A stretch of 64,000 nucleotides of DNA from Tetracentron sinense (taxonomy: Eukaryota > Streptophyta > Magnoliopsida > Trochodendrales > Trochodendraceae): NCBI GenBank assembly GCA_015143295.1, contig CM026552.1, positions 60,754,944 through 60,818,943 on the forward strand. The letters run 5' to 3'. How positions within the stretch are numbered: the stretch's first letter is position 1; each line of letters begins with the position of its first letter. The translations under genes and the position numbers were made by a program. Shown here in pieces: positions 12,028 to 23,900 of this stretch. The notes under the pieces were generated by a model, which had not been told where the DNA came from, made no database searches, and saw only the letters and a program-made list of their open reading frames with translations.

Positions 12028-13299
12028 TGTAAAGTCAATGTTTTAGTATTGGCATATTCCGTTGTCATAACAGTGAGTTTAGTGTGTCTTGTGTCATTGC
12101 CTACAAGTGTCCAAGACAGGTAAAGATGAAGACCGAAAAAGATCAGCTGAAGAAATTAAGATCGTAGCCTTCGTTTTACTCATAGGATGGTAAGTGACCT
12201 AGATATCATGTTACCCTAGGTGGAAATTGACTTAGAATAACTATATGAACCTTAGGTGACTGGATATGAAGCCTTGAGAGTGTTAGAGGATCATAGAATC
12301 CAAGGTTCGGTGTGAGGGGCATAACTCATTAACCGTAGCTCTAATTTTGCTCCATAACATATCAAATCGACCGTATCGAAAAGACCTACAACTTTCATGG
12401 AGAAAGGAGCAAAAATCGACTTTTGAAAGTCGATCGACCGACTTCAAATCCGGTCGACCGACTGGTGCAAAATTTTGTATGGTGAAATGGTCTAGAGAGC
12501 TAGCAAAAAGTCTGTCAACCCAAATGGTCACTTCGGTTGACCCAATGTATACTTGGTCGACCAACTTGCTATTTAGCCTATTTCTAATTTTGTTTTTTCC
12601 TTTCTAAAAACTATTTTGAGTTGCTCTATTTATTAGAACCTTGCTAGTCCGTGAAAAAGTTATTAGAGAGTTAAGAGAAGATTTTAAAAGGATTATTAGG
12701 GTTCCCCCAACCCATTCTCCTCTCCTCTTCCACCCTAGAGATTGTAAACCATTGATTGCTTCATTCTTGCTTGCTTGAGTATTCCTATTGTTTGGAATCC
12801 AACTAGGGAGTGTTTTGATAAGCAACCATCAACCTATTCTGTTAAGAACAATTGACCGGAGTGTTCTGAAGCCTTTGTAAAGTAGATCGATCTGAGGAAG
12901 ATCGTGAATGTGATAATTGGTCCATGGAATCCAAAGCATTCATTGACGGAGATCGATCGTGGAGATCGTGGTTGTTGAGACACAAGAGAAGAACAAACTA
13001 CTGCGGTAGATTTCGAGTCTTGCAAGATCGTGATTACTTATTGAGGTGTGTAGGACTAGTCGTGGATCGAGGAAGTTGAGTCCTGTTTGGGTGAGGTTCA
13101 AGTCTGTAAGTATCTGGTACTTTGTCTTAGTAGATTCTCATTGCTGGACTAGGTCCCGTGGTTTTTCCCGAAAGGGTTTCCACGTAAAAATCCTTGTGTT
13201 ATAGTTTGCTTTTCTTCTCTATTTCCGCACTTTATTGTTCATCCTCCCTTAGTTAATAATTTAATTGATAACTCTTAAAAAGTGTAGATAGACTTGTAG
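12028..13299 (+). repeat. copia/Sirevirus-like LTR N, 5' part
   Basis: It starts TGTAAAGTCAATG directly after a purine tract (ATTGCCAAAGGAGAAGAT), the usual pol/PPT-to-LTR transition of copia elements. It contains a GGTCGACCGAC palindrome array at about 12425-12570 and a GTTTTTCCCGAAAGGGTTTCCACG segment near 13160, common in the R/U5 part of copia LTRs. It is split by LTR C and continues at 15641. The 3' limit is uncertain. Confidence 0.55.
13244..13299 (+). repeat. 56-bp duplication, left copy
   Basis: Identical over 56 bp to 15641-15696. The two copies flank LTR C exactly. Members of this LTR family otherwise show 5-bp duplications. Confidence 0.9.
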
Positions 13300-14654
13300 C
13301 ACCCCGGACTTTTTCATCTTTAATGAATGGCACTCTCGTAGCTAATTGGCCGTTTAGTAGTGTAATTAATAAATAAGGGAGAAATCGGAAATTCTGAAAT
13401 GTTAGAAATGTGCGTTTTCGAGAGACGAATCCAATGCAAGTTGAATCGTCGAAATCCGACGAGCGAGTCAAAAGATATGGCCAAAACAGTCGGGACCAGC
13501 AGAGCACTGATCGCTCAGTCCAGTCAGCGATCGATCGGTCCATAACTGATCGATCGGTAGCTATCGCACGGTCAGAAATTTTGTATGTGGAAATTTTCCA
13601 GAGAGTGAGTTTTTGACCGGTCGATCGGTCATAAACACCGATCGCTCGGTAGGCAACCAATCGATCGGTCATAACCACCGATCGCTCGGTCTTCGTGTTT
13701 TTCAGAATTTTCATTAAGGGCTTTTTCATCTTTTGGGGGTTAAACCCTTTCTCCTTAAGGCTTGCCCGAGCCTTAGGGAATCATTCATTATACTTAGAGA
13801 GATTTGGGAGATAAGAGAGAAGAGAAAAGGGTTTCCTAAACCTAGGTTGCTTTTGGAGAAGAAATCAAAGGGGTGAAGACCCTAGATCGTCCCCAAGCAC
13901 GTTTTCTTCAAGATTTCAACTCAAGCTCGGGTGGGGTGCATTCTCAAAGCTAGGGCAGCCCTCACTCACGTTTTTGAAAGGGATTTCTTCCCCAACTCAA
14001 GCTTCTTTCAAGCAAAGGCTTCATCTTTCAAGTTGGAGCTTCAATCAAGGTCCCTACCAAGGATCAAGCCTTGATTCAAGGTTAGTACACCCTACTAACT
14101 TCCCCTAACAATAACCTAGTTTTTCTATGAACTATATGATTTTGCTACTATGTATTTCTCCCTTATGAAATGTATCATATTCACTAAATATAAACAAGGT
14201 GAGGAAAATGGTGTGGATGCATGGATGAGAGGTTGATTGAGGCGATGGGATGCCGAATGTATGGTGTATGAATGTGTGGTGTGAAGAATGGAAAATGGAG
14301 GATGGGCATTTTACCAATAATGAACATACCTTGATTTTTGGATGGAAAGTAGGCACTAAAAAGAAGAAGATGAACCATTAAGGAACCTTGCATGTTATGT
14401 GTTTGACAAAATGCCTAAACTAGGAATAAATGACATAAATGAAGAAAATGAAAGTAGGCCTTATGCATGTGTTCTTATGAATGATGAACTATTCAAATGC
14501 CACGTAGATTACTCAAATTCCTATATGGTTATACTGTGGATTGAATTGCTATACACTACTCTTCATGTCATATTGTCATCATGATATTACAAGTGCTACA
14601 CACACCACACATGCATGCATGAAACCGGGTTTTCCAAGATTGTATTTGTATATG

Positions 14655-14950
14655 ATGAATCAAGAACATGACAAGGAGGTTGGTAGCCCAAGGAAGGGTG
14701 CTAGCCTCTGGCTCACAAGAGAAATGGAACAAGAACATGACAAGGAGGTTGGTAGCCCAAGGAAGGATGCTAGCCTCTGGCTCACAAGAGCTAGCCTCTG
14801 GCTCACAAGAGAAATGGAACAAGAACATGACAAGGAGGTTGGTAGCCCAAGGAAGGGTGCTAGCCTCTGGCTCACAAGAGAAATGGAACAAGAACATGAC
14901 AAGGAGGTTGGTAGCCTCAAGAAGGGTGCTAGCCTCTGGCTCACAAGTAT
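14655..14950 (+). repeat. minisatellite inside LTR C
   Basis: Four near-identical units of about 65 bp containing AAGGAGGTTGGTAGCCCAAG and GCTAGCCTCTGGCTCACAAG, with one extra partial unit. The frames open across it on both strands result from the repeat length and are not genes. Confidence 0.85.
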
Positions 14951-15220
14951 ACAAGTCAAGAACAAATCAAGACATGAAATACAAGACAAGACACGATACA
15001 CATACATGATTTGACCGAGACATGAAAAAGGTTTCTGAGACATGAGTTTTACCGAGGTTTTTGCATTCATACACGCATGTCAAGATATGGCTATGTATCT
15101 TATGCTTTCACTATTCCTTTAAATTAATATCTTATTGCTCACTGTTGTTATGCTTTCGCTATTGTTATGGTTAGCTAGTAGTTTGTACTCGCTGAGTATT
15201 CCACACTCAGCCGTACTTTT

Positions 15221-15361
15221 ATGTCGGCAGGTACTGTGGATGTCCTCGACCCTAAGCCTTGGGTCGAAGAGGAGTATGTAGAGGAGAGGGAGCCACCTAT
15301 TCCATGGCAGTCTCTGGAGGATGGGGACTTGGAGGTGTGGCCATACCTCGACCACTGTTGA
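15221..15361 (+). other. conserved LTR small ORF, copy C (46 codons)
   Basis: ATGTCGGCAGG to TGA, uninterrupted, 46 residues. The core is P-W-V-E-E-E-Y-V-E-E and the end is V-W-P-Y-L-D-H-C. It is preceded by GCTGAG-TATTCCACA-CTCAGC. Confidence 0.42.
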
Positions 15362-15640
15362 GAGGAGAGGGTTAGAGAGTTCCTTTTGTATTTTGATAGG
15401 TGGGCATGTCCACCTTTACTTTGATTGTATTTGGTATATGTTAACTTGGAATACTATTTGGAGTTATAGAAGAAAAGAAAAAGTTGGCTTATGCTTCCGC
15501 ACTTATGTTTAGTTTCCGCGCTCTGATTATCATTGTATTATATTATGTTTAGCCTCTTGCATTACAGGATGGTTTGACAGGTACACGTAGTCACCTCTAA
15601 AGTATCCCTTAACTCCTAGGGGGTATTTTGGGGCGTGACA

Positions 15641-15823
15641 CTCCCTTAGTTAATAATTTAATTGATAACTCTTAAAAAGTGTAGATAGACTTGTAGGGAG
15701 ACCTAGCCACCTCCCTTGAGTTTGTGAGTTTTCAACCTAAAAATATTATTTTTGGGGTTCATCGGATTTTTCGGATAGTTCGAATGATTGTATGTTTGAA
15801 TGTATGATTTTTTGGATTTGTGC
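15641..15823 (+). repeat. 56-bp duplication, right copy, and continuation of host copia LTR
   Basis: 15641-15696 repeats 13244-13299 exactly. The remaining 127 bp continue the interrupted host sequence (GGAGACCTAGCCACCTCCC...) up to LTR D. Confidence 0.7.
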
Positions 15824-17211
15824 TATAGCACCCCGGACTTTTCTATACTTAATGAATAGCATTTTCATAGCCAATTGACCTTCCACGTAGTTTAATTAAT
15901 AAATAACGGAGAAATGGGAAATTCTGCTGCCAGAAATGTTTCTTTTCGAAAGACGAACCCAACGCAAGTTGAATCGTCGAAATCCAACGAGCAAGTCAAA
16001 AGATATGGCCAAAACAATGGGGGACCTGTAGAGCACCAATCGCTCGGTCCATTTCAGCGATCGATCGGTCCAAAACCGACCGATCGGTCCAAAACCGACC
16101 GATCGAAGGCTATCGACTGGTTAACCTTTTTGTATAGGGAATTTTTCCAGAGAGCTTGTTTTTGACCGGTCGCTCGGTCAAGAACACTGATCACTCGGTA
16201 GGCAAGCGATCGATCGGTCATAACCACCGATTACTCGGTCATCGTGTTTTTGCAGAAATTTCATTAAGGGTCTTTTTTTCACTTGGGCGGTTCTCTCTTG
16301 CCTTAAAGGGTTTGCCCGAACCCTGAGGACCCCATTCACTACACTTAGAGTATTTGGGAGATAGAGAGAGAGGAGAAGGAGATTTCCTAACCTAGGGTTT
16401 GTTTTTGAAAAAAAATCAAAGGGTTGAAGACCCTAGATCATCTCAAGTTCGTTTTCTTCAAGGTCAAGGCTCAAGCACTCATGGAGCTCATTTCTCCAAG
16501 CTAGGACAGCACTTTCCAAGGTATTTTCAAGGGGGTTTCCTTCCCACTCAAGCCTTTTTCAAGTAAGAGTCCTTCTTCTTGCAAGTTGGAGCTCCAATCA
16601 AGGTTTACAACCAAGATCAAGCCTTGATTCAAGGTTAGTACACCCTACTAACTTCCCCTAGCAATAATCTAGGTTCTCTATTATGAAATGTGACTCTTGA
16701 TATTATGGTTTCTTCCTTATGAAATGTATCATCTCCAACAAATATAAACAAGATAAGAAAAGGGTATGGAGGTGTATGGGATGTTGATTGAGGCGATTGG
16801 ATGCCGAAATGTATGATATGTGTGGTGTGTGGAATGGAACAGGGAGGATGGGCATGTTACCAATAATGAACTTACCTTTATAATTGAATGAAAAACATGC
16901 ACTAAAAAGAATAAGATGAACTACTAAGGAACGTTGCATGTTATGTGTTTGACAAAACGCCTAAACTATGAGCAAATGCCTTAAATGAAGAAAATGGAAG
17001 TAGGTCTTAGGCATGTGTTCTTATGAATGATGAATTGATCAAATGTCATGTAGATTACTCAAGTTTACCTATGCTTATATTATGAATTGGATTGTGATGC
17101 CATATCTCTCTTGTTATCCGTATTCCCATGATTGTCACCATTGCCACAAGCAGGCATGTACGCATGAACCGAGATTTCAAGAGCATATGCATATAATAAT
17201 CAACAAGAAAA

Positions 17212-17500
17212 CATTGCATGTCAAGGAGGTTGGTAGCCCAGGGAGATTCGGGTACTAGCCTCTGGCTCATAAGAAAACTGAAAATACTACATGTCAAGGA
17301 GGTTGGTAGCCCAGGGACATTCGGGTACTAGCCTCTGGCTCACAAGAAAACTAAACAAGTAATTAAAATTCACGTATTGTCAAGGAGGTTGGTAGCCCAG
17401 GGACATTCGGGTACTAGCCTTTGGCTCACAAGAAAACCATATATCAAGGAGGTTGGCAGCCCAGGGAGATTCGGGTGCTAGCCTCTGGCTCACAAGTTTA
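17212..17500 (+). repeat. minisatellite inside LTR D
   Basis: Four units with GGAGGTTGGTAGCCCAGGGA, TTCGGGTACTAGCC and TCTGGCTCACAAGAAAA. GGTAGCCC and GGGTACTAGCC can pair, so each unit is a potential hairpin. LTR H has the same word; LTR C a variant. Confidence 0.85.
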
Positions 17501-17789
17501 CAAGATGCAAGTTTACAAGATGATGACAAGGCATTCATGCATGCACGCATACATGATTTCCTCAAGTCATACCAAGACATGAAACGGATTTCCAAGCATG
17601 AGTTTTATTGGAGTTTTCGCATTCATGCACGCATGTCGAGATGATTGTATCGTATCGTGTTTAATATTGTTTCTTTTGTGATGTTCCTATTACTGCTCTG
17701 TATTGTATTACTGTTGTTGTGTTTTATTAATTGTTATAGTTAGCTAGTAGCTTGTACTCGCTGAGTATTCCATGCTCAGCCGTACTTTC

Positions 17790-17930
17790 ATGTCGGCAGG
17801 TACTGAGGGAGCCCTCGACCCGGAGCCTTGGGTCGAGGAAGAATACATAGAGGAGAGAGAGCCGTCTATCCCACTACAGTCTCAGGTGGACCGAGACCTC
17901 GACGTGTGGCCATACCTTGACTACTGTTGA
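17790..17930 (+). other. conserved LTR small ORF, copy D (46 codons)
   Basis: ATGTCGGCAGG to TGA, uninterrupted, 46 residues. The core is P-W-V-E-E-E-Y-I-E-E and the end is V-W-P-Y-L-D-Y-C. Nearly the same as copy H. Confidence 0.42.
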
Positions 17931-18229
17931 GGGGAGAGTGAGAGGGGATCTTTTGCGTATTTGTGACATTTTGATAGGTGGGCCTGTCCACCTTAGACTT
18001 AGACGTGTTTTGTATATACTTGTGTTCACTTGGAATACCATATTGGGAACTTTAGAAGAAAAGAAAATTTTGTCTATGATTCCGCATCTATGTTTAGCTT
18101 CCGCGCTCTGATTATCATTGTGTCAGTATTTATTTACCTTGTTCATTACAGGATGGTTTGGCAGGTACGTATAGTCACACCTAAAGTATCCCTTAACTCC
18201 TATGGGGTATTTTGGGGCGCGACATGTGC

Positions 18230-19657
18230 AACCAGAGATTTTAGGGTTATTACCTTTGTATATATACCACTTGAAATCAAAGCATGATAAATGACCTATT
18301 ACTACTTGATGTTCGAAGAACCATGATCACGTATATTTAATTGTACTAACCCTGAGAATTGGTGTCATGATAAATATGAATGATGTATGAAGTGGATTTT
18401 GTATGTTGTGATATGTGTTCTTGATTAAAGGAGCCTTCGGTTATGGTCTTGGTTGCAAATTATGGTATCAGTTGCTTAGGATTTTTATCATGGCAATGCA
18501 GGTAGTTATGATGGATTTCCGATGACTGTTGACTAATAATCTAGGGCACAATTTAACCGAGGGTTTATCAGTTGTTCACTCACTTCACTCACAATAATGA
18601 TGTATGCACAATCATAATAAAACCACTACCATAAGTACGAACACAAGTACGACACAAGTATTGCACAACTATGATTGCATGATTGAGTTTTGCATGACCC
18701 GAGTACCATCAACCCCAGATTCAAGGCATGAGTGTCTAGTGTGAATCACAAGTAAGTCGAGCGCATAGGGTAATGTACTAAGTCGCGCGCACCGGATAAT
18801 GTGTTAAGGATGGGTACCTCGGTAAGTAAAGTATAGTTAATATTTTCAGATATATGATGAAGCGTTATTTTAAGTTATCGCACAATGCATGTAAGTTGAT
18901 GTATGTAAGTCATTGTCACTCACGGGAAAAAAGTAAGAGTCCATATTGTTCAAGGATGCTAGTGTCTTGCTTCAAGTGAAGTTTCCAAGGGTACTAGTTA
19001 TCTGGCTCTAAGAAAGATCTCAATGAACCGAAAGAAAAGTGAGAAAAAGTAAAAAATTTGAGAAAAGTAACAAAAGTTACGCACAAGTGAGCACAAATAA
19101 AATTTGTGAAGAAAAGATTGTTTTCGCACTCTGATTAATGTATGTATGTTTGTTTGTTCTGTTAAATCATGATATGTATGTTATATTAATGTTTATGATA
19201 TTGTTAGTTAGGAGATTATATCCACGGAGTTTTTCAATGCTCGGTCAAATTGTTATTGTCGACAGATCCAAGTTTTGACATCTGCACTGTTAACCCTTGG
19301 ATTGAAGAGGAATACATAGAAGAGGAACTAGCAAGTTATCATCCTAAAGAGGAGCAGGATCTCGACCAATGGCCTTATTATTGATTTCATTTATGAGGCT
19401 TGAATTAAATGATAAAGGATTGTAATAAGATATTTGATGAATTATGTTGGGTTTATATTGATTAGTTGGGAATCATGACATGATTATTATATTTCAGTTT
19501 GGTTATATTGATTTTTGATTGAATCTGTTATTAAGTTGAGGAGAAATTTTCAAGTTCATCATTTAGTATACCATATATGTTTCTAACAGGACTGTAAGAT
19601 AAGTAAGTCATGTATCAAAGTTCCACATTCTCGTAGGTGAGATTTTGGGATGCGACA
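18230..19657 (+). mobile_element. old, 5'-truncated LTR copy O
   Basis: Strongly diverged 3' half of the same LTR family, recognised by the degenerate box CCACGGAGTTTTTCAATGCTC (19222 onward), the small ORF, and the end box GAGATTTTGGGATGCGACA at 19657. Its start could not be located; 18230 is simply the base after the target repeat of LTR D. Confidence 0.6.
19256..19384 (+). other. conserved LTR small ORF, diverged copy O (42 codons)
   Basis: The frame is open for 42 codons, with TTG in place of ATG. The core is P-W-I-E-E-E-Y-I-E-E-E and the end is Q-W-P-Y-Y. Although this is the most diverged copy, the frame and the core residues persist. Confidence 0.35.
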
Positions 19658-20525
19658 AAGAGGTACTTTTTTTTTAATGACTGTTTTTGGCATTACTTAT
19701 TTGTGTAAAAGATGTCACCTCACCTATTTCTAGAGCCATTGATCTCCTTTGAGGAGGGTTCAGATGAGATGTAGAAATATGGAGTACCTCAAGGTTATGG
19801 GAAAAGTTACAATTCATGCAATGGGTAAATTTGTGAACAATCACTGGGCAAAAGTGAATGACAATCTAATAATGATAAAGAGAATTGGTGGCAGACCTAT
19901 TAAATGGGAGAAACCATCTCCTCCCCCCCCTGTATGCTACATTTGCAAGTAAGACTAGGAGATTATATCATTGTATATCTTGCGCTTAATCACGTCCATG
20001 CCCGTAGAATGTCACTAATTTTATAACACAAATCGTCCAAAAGCAAAATGTGAATATACCAGAAGGCGTGCCTCCCCTAATGCATACAGGATTGAACACA
20101 ATCTCGAGGTAAGCAGTAGACACTGAGACAGTGAAACTCTTGCAAACTTGTCATTTGAATCCTACTCTAGAAGGTCTCCTTACCAGGAAATGAATATTAA
20201 TTGTTACAAAATTTAGACTTTATCAAATTCCACTACTTCAAAAGAATACATGTCTGTTTTCATGCAGATATACCACATATATAATAAAATCCAAACATAG
20301 AGAGAGACACAGCAGAGATGCAACCGCTAACTTCTGAAACCCAGCACCACCCCAACGTCTGAAATATAGAGAGGTATGCATCATCACCATCTTCATCTTC
20401 ACCTCACATCTCTCTTTTCTTCATGGTGATTTAGTAGAATCAATAAAGAAGTACTGCAAGACAATCTTATACCACATGTCCCACAATATTTTGGAGAAAA
20501 GGGGAAGGGCCACCACATCAGCATC
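19658..20525. other. region downstream of the glucanase gene; 3' UTR in part
   Basis: Non-repeat-like sequence between LTR O and the stop codon. The part nearest the gene (about 20200-20525) should hold the 3' UTR on the minus strand, but I see no decisive polyadenylation signal. A 67-codon plus-strand frame at 19749-19952 has no recognisable domain. Confidence 0.4.
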
Positions 20526-20927
20526 TCAAGGTTTCCATGGTGCAGGAGGTGGTGGGGGAGTTGGAAACATTGGTGGAACTGCAGAAAATATGGTGTTCTT
20601 GTCTATCCCCCCAGTCCTGTCACCCGACAAAGCCACAAGTGCTGCAACTAGACCTGCATTGCCGGCAATCGTCGGCTCTGTGTAATTGTAATTAGAGCGG
20701 ACATCACGGAATCCATCATGCTTGTCAGGCCCAGCAACCATGGCTCCAACAATTGTATTTGGATTTGGCTTTTTACTGTCTCTCCATTTCCATCCTCCTT
20801 TACAGTTATACCTGATCCTGTTCTTAGGGATTGATGCACCTCGATGGTGGACATGCCTTGGGAAATGATTACCAAAACCCACAACATAACTCATCTTCTG
20901 AGGGTTCTTGCCGAGGATGTAATCCAT
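20526..20927 (-). CDS. KOR1-like: glucanase exon 6
   Basis: 402 nt, residues 486-618 and TGA. It holds both GH9 signatures: the histidine/arginine segment around 498-514 and F-R-D-x4-Y-N-Y-T-E-P-x-I-A-G-N-A around 558-576. Acceptor TTTGGCAG at 20928. Confidence 0.95.
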   Translation of the reverse strand: MDYILGKNPQKMSYVVGFGNHFPRHVHHRGASIPKNRIRYNCKGGWKWRDSKKPNPNTIVGAMVAGPDKHDGFRDVRSNYNYTEPTIAGNAGLVAALVALSGDRTGGIDKNTIFSAVPPMFPTPPPPPAPWKP

Positions 20928-23900
20928 CTGCCAAACCCCAGAAAACAGTTTTCAGTTACTGCCTTCAACTATAATTTATGTAGATTAATAGTCCCCCCCA
21001 GAACTTCTTAGGGAGAAGAGTACCTACCTGGGTCTTGGCAAATTCACGCAGGACTTCAGTTGAGTAAAAGTTGGGCCCACAATACCATCCCGGCGTATCT
21101 GCTGCTTCAAGATAATCGCTGTATAAGGTAGCCAGGAAGGCCGCATTTACTACGTATTGAAGAGGCTGAGGCCTTCCATGGTTTAATTGTATCAAGCCTC
21201 CTGTAAGAGGTCCACAAAACAAATTATATTAGCATTCTATTCGTGTATTACAAGAGGACCACCAATCAATGAGGTACGGATTGGTATTGGCAATTTGGCA
21301 TACCTTTCGTTCTGTTGAAGCTGGTGAAAACTGGTAAGAATGAGCACATGATTATGCTGGTCTGGTTGTGAAATGTCCTCAACATTTCTTCATATGGATA
21401 CCCAGGGCTCAAGAACAGTCTCAACCTGCTCAGAAGCACCTAAAAGAAAACTAATAAAGATTAGATCATCAATGAATTACATAGTATTACAAAAACTTTT
21501 ATTATCGTTTTTCATGCTCATAATTCTTGCTTTGATCAACATGCAAAAGTTTAGCCATCTTTGAGCTCCTACATTCATAGACATAAATTTTCACAAGAAA
21601 ATCAACCAGGTCAATAAAAATTTGATGGTGTCATTCTTTCCAATGTGATAAGATGTCTATGTTTTCAAACTTCAAGTCCAGACAACAAGCCCATATGGTT
21701 AGATAAATGTTCACATACTGACGGTTGCCAACTACTTCATTAATAAACTGATTGGGGTCTGCTAAATACCCATCTCCCTCTGAGAGGATTTCTTTAAGGT
21801 TGCCAAAGTCCTAAATTATTTTACTTCCACAATCATCTCTTTTTGCATAATTTCTGAAATAAAGTTGTAACTGTTGTCAAGAACGGATCATTGCCAATCA
21901 CTAATGTTCAGCTATTTAGTGACTCCCTTCAAATTACTCCTTAGCACCCTTGAAAACCAGCAACAGCTCAATTTTTGAAGATATACGGGTTTTATATGCT
22001 TATATACAAAGCTTCCATATGCTTATATACAGACAAGGTGAAAGGCTGCTTGCATTCTCCTTCAATGGAGGTGCATGTTTGATTACAAGGATAGTTCAAG
22101 CAAAGAGCACAAAATAGAAACTTTCCGCAGGACAGTCTCACCCAATACGACAAGGGGCTGCAGGAAGACAATAGAAAAAGCTTTTGTGCGTGAACAAAGT
22201 AATACAACAACAAGATGATCCTAGATGTATAGGGATTATCTGATACAAGCATCTGAATTGTAGGGCATTTCCTATAAATAAATTTTAGGCAACAAGTAAA
22301 TCATACCACCACAGCACACCTCAAGAGTACCCAGAAGAATGCAAAGATTATTTTGTCCATGTGAATTATACTAAGAAAGGAAAAAATTCATACGTGGCTA
22401 GGGAGTGCTTATGGCATGGTTAAGAACATTGACATATTTCAGTGTATCCTACGAAACACTTCCATTTTCAGGGTATCGACAAAAAAACTTACCTGGGGAT
22501 GATTAAAATTAAAATATTTTCCGATACATTTCCTAATTTTCCTATGAAACACTTCCGTATTCATAGGTAAGTTTTTATGTGGTTAGAAAAAACCTACCTA
22601 TGTGGTTAAAAAATCGATATGTTTGGGCAAACTTCAGTTTAACGTGTTGGTTTCGTTCCCTATTGAAACAATATCAACTTAAAGTGCAAATAGTACTGTT
22701 TTGGCAGCATGCTTCATAAGTTTCAATATCGTTTGAGTAACATCAACCAAAAAAGTTACACACCTTCTTTACTTTATGAATTACATGAGTTTGACTGACT
22801 TGACTTTGATTGACATGAAACAAAGTCGACCGAAGTCATTGTAATTTATTTTTTTGATCGGTAATAGAAGTTATTTATTTTGACCGAGAAAAATCCTTCT
22901 TTTTTTTTTTCCAAAACCCCTAGTTTCCTCCCTTTTCTTGAATGATCACTATATTGGAGGGTTCTAAACCTACTTTTGGTGATTCATCTCTGATTTTCCT
23001 ATAAAAACACTCATTTTGGTGGCTTTAGAGATCAATGAGGATTTCCAAAATAAGGAAAAAATTGACTAAATTCCACTGAAGTTGACTGAATTGAGTCGAC
23101 TTCCATGGTATCCAAAGCAAAATGCACTTGTATTTTTAAAATTACTGGATTTCTTGGTAAACTTCCACCGAAGCATAAAAAAATTGTTGAGAAAATACAG
23201 AACTTCGGTGGAAGTTAACTGAAGTATACAGAAAAAGAAAAAGCCCGAAAATTGAAGAGCTTTTAAGTTTTAACTTAAAAAGGTCTCGACTTGCTTTAAA
23301 CTTTCTTCATAATCAGACAAAAAAAAAAACTTCATAAGGAAAGTTACGTGTTCCTAGCATTAACCTTATTATAAATTATAATTAGAGTGTGATTAACATT
23401 AATCTTATTATAAATTATAATAATTTTGTTATTAGTATTATGCAAATAAGGACTTTTTAGTAATATTAAAAAATTAAATAATTTCTCTATAGTATTTCAT
23501 AAATTAAAAACTATTTAACTACACATATCATCATCTTCACATAGTGATTCAGTCCTGTAAAAACATTGTGCTCATCAATTATAAATTGAAATAGGTATAG
23601 AAACTAAATTAAATTTCAATTATTTATCAACTTTAATGTGCATTCATAAGTTTTCAGGTTTCTAAAACAATTAACATGGATAATCATTGAAAAATAAAGA
23701 GAATACATATCTCCTTCGCTTGATAAAGAGTATAAAATATAGTTAATTTTTTTTATAATATAGAAAAATATCAAGAAGAAATTATAGCTCAGATAAGCAA
23801 AAAATGCATGTCACTTAACATGATTCTCACATTTAAGTACTATATGCTTGCATCAATAATTTAATGAATTCTACATGTTTATTTGTGCTTTAAGTATTGA

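Larger units (their letters stand above)
13300..15640 (+). mobile_element. LTR C of the main Ty3/gypsy family, flanked by 56-bp repeats
   Basis: The family start TGTAGCACCCCGG is at 13295 (its first five bases coincide with the end of the left repeat) and the family end GGGGCGTGACA is at 15640. It contains the palindrome array (about 13505-13700), the AAGGTTAGTACACCC block (about 14078), a minisatellite and the small ORF. No gag or pol is present. It sits inside copia LTR N. Confidence 0.85.
15824..18224 (+). mobile_element. solo LTR D of the main Ty3/gypsy family
   Basis: 2401 bp. It starts TATAGCACCCCGG (TG decayed to TA) and ends GGGGCGCGACA. The 5-bp target duplication TGTGC is perfect (15819-15823 and 18225-18229). 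Palindrome array about 16030-16245, AAGGTTAGTACACCC at about 16632, minisatellite 17212-17500, small ORF 17790-17930. Confidence 0.9.

Noticed and set aside
14655..14950. CRISPR-like regular repeats
   Set aside because: Direct tandem units without unique spacers, inside a plant LTR.
14568..15070. Long overlapping open frames on both strands (113-157 codons)
   Set aside because: They run through a minisatellite whose unit length keeps frames open. The translations are repeats such as L-A-S-G-S-Q and there is no domain.
19749..19952. 67-codon plus-strand frame ending P-P-P-P-V-C-Y-I-C-K
   Set aside because: No recognisable domain, no start context, and it lies in the downstream region of the gene. 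It could be a chance frame or an old gene fragment; not enough to call.
20476..20887. Frames overlapping glucanase exon 6 in other frames
   Set aside because: Exon 6 encodes the complete GH9 signatures; the others are shadows.
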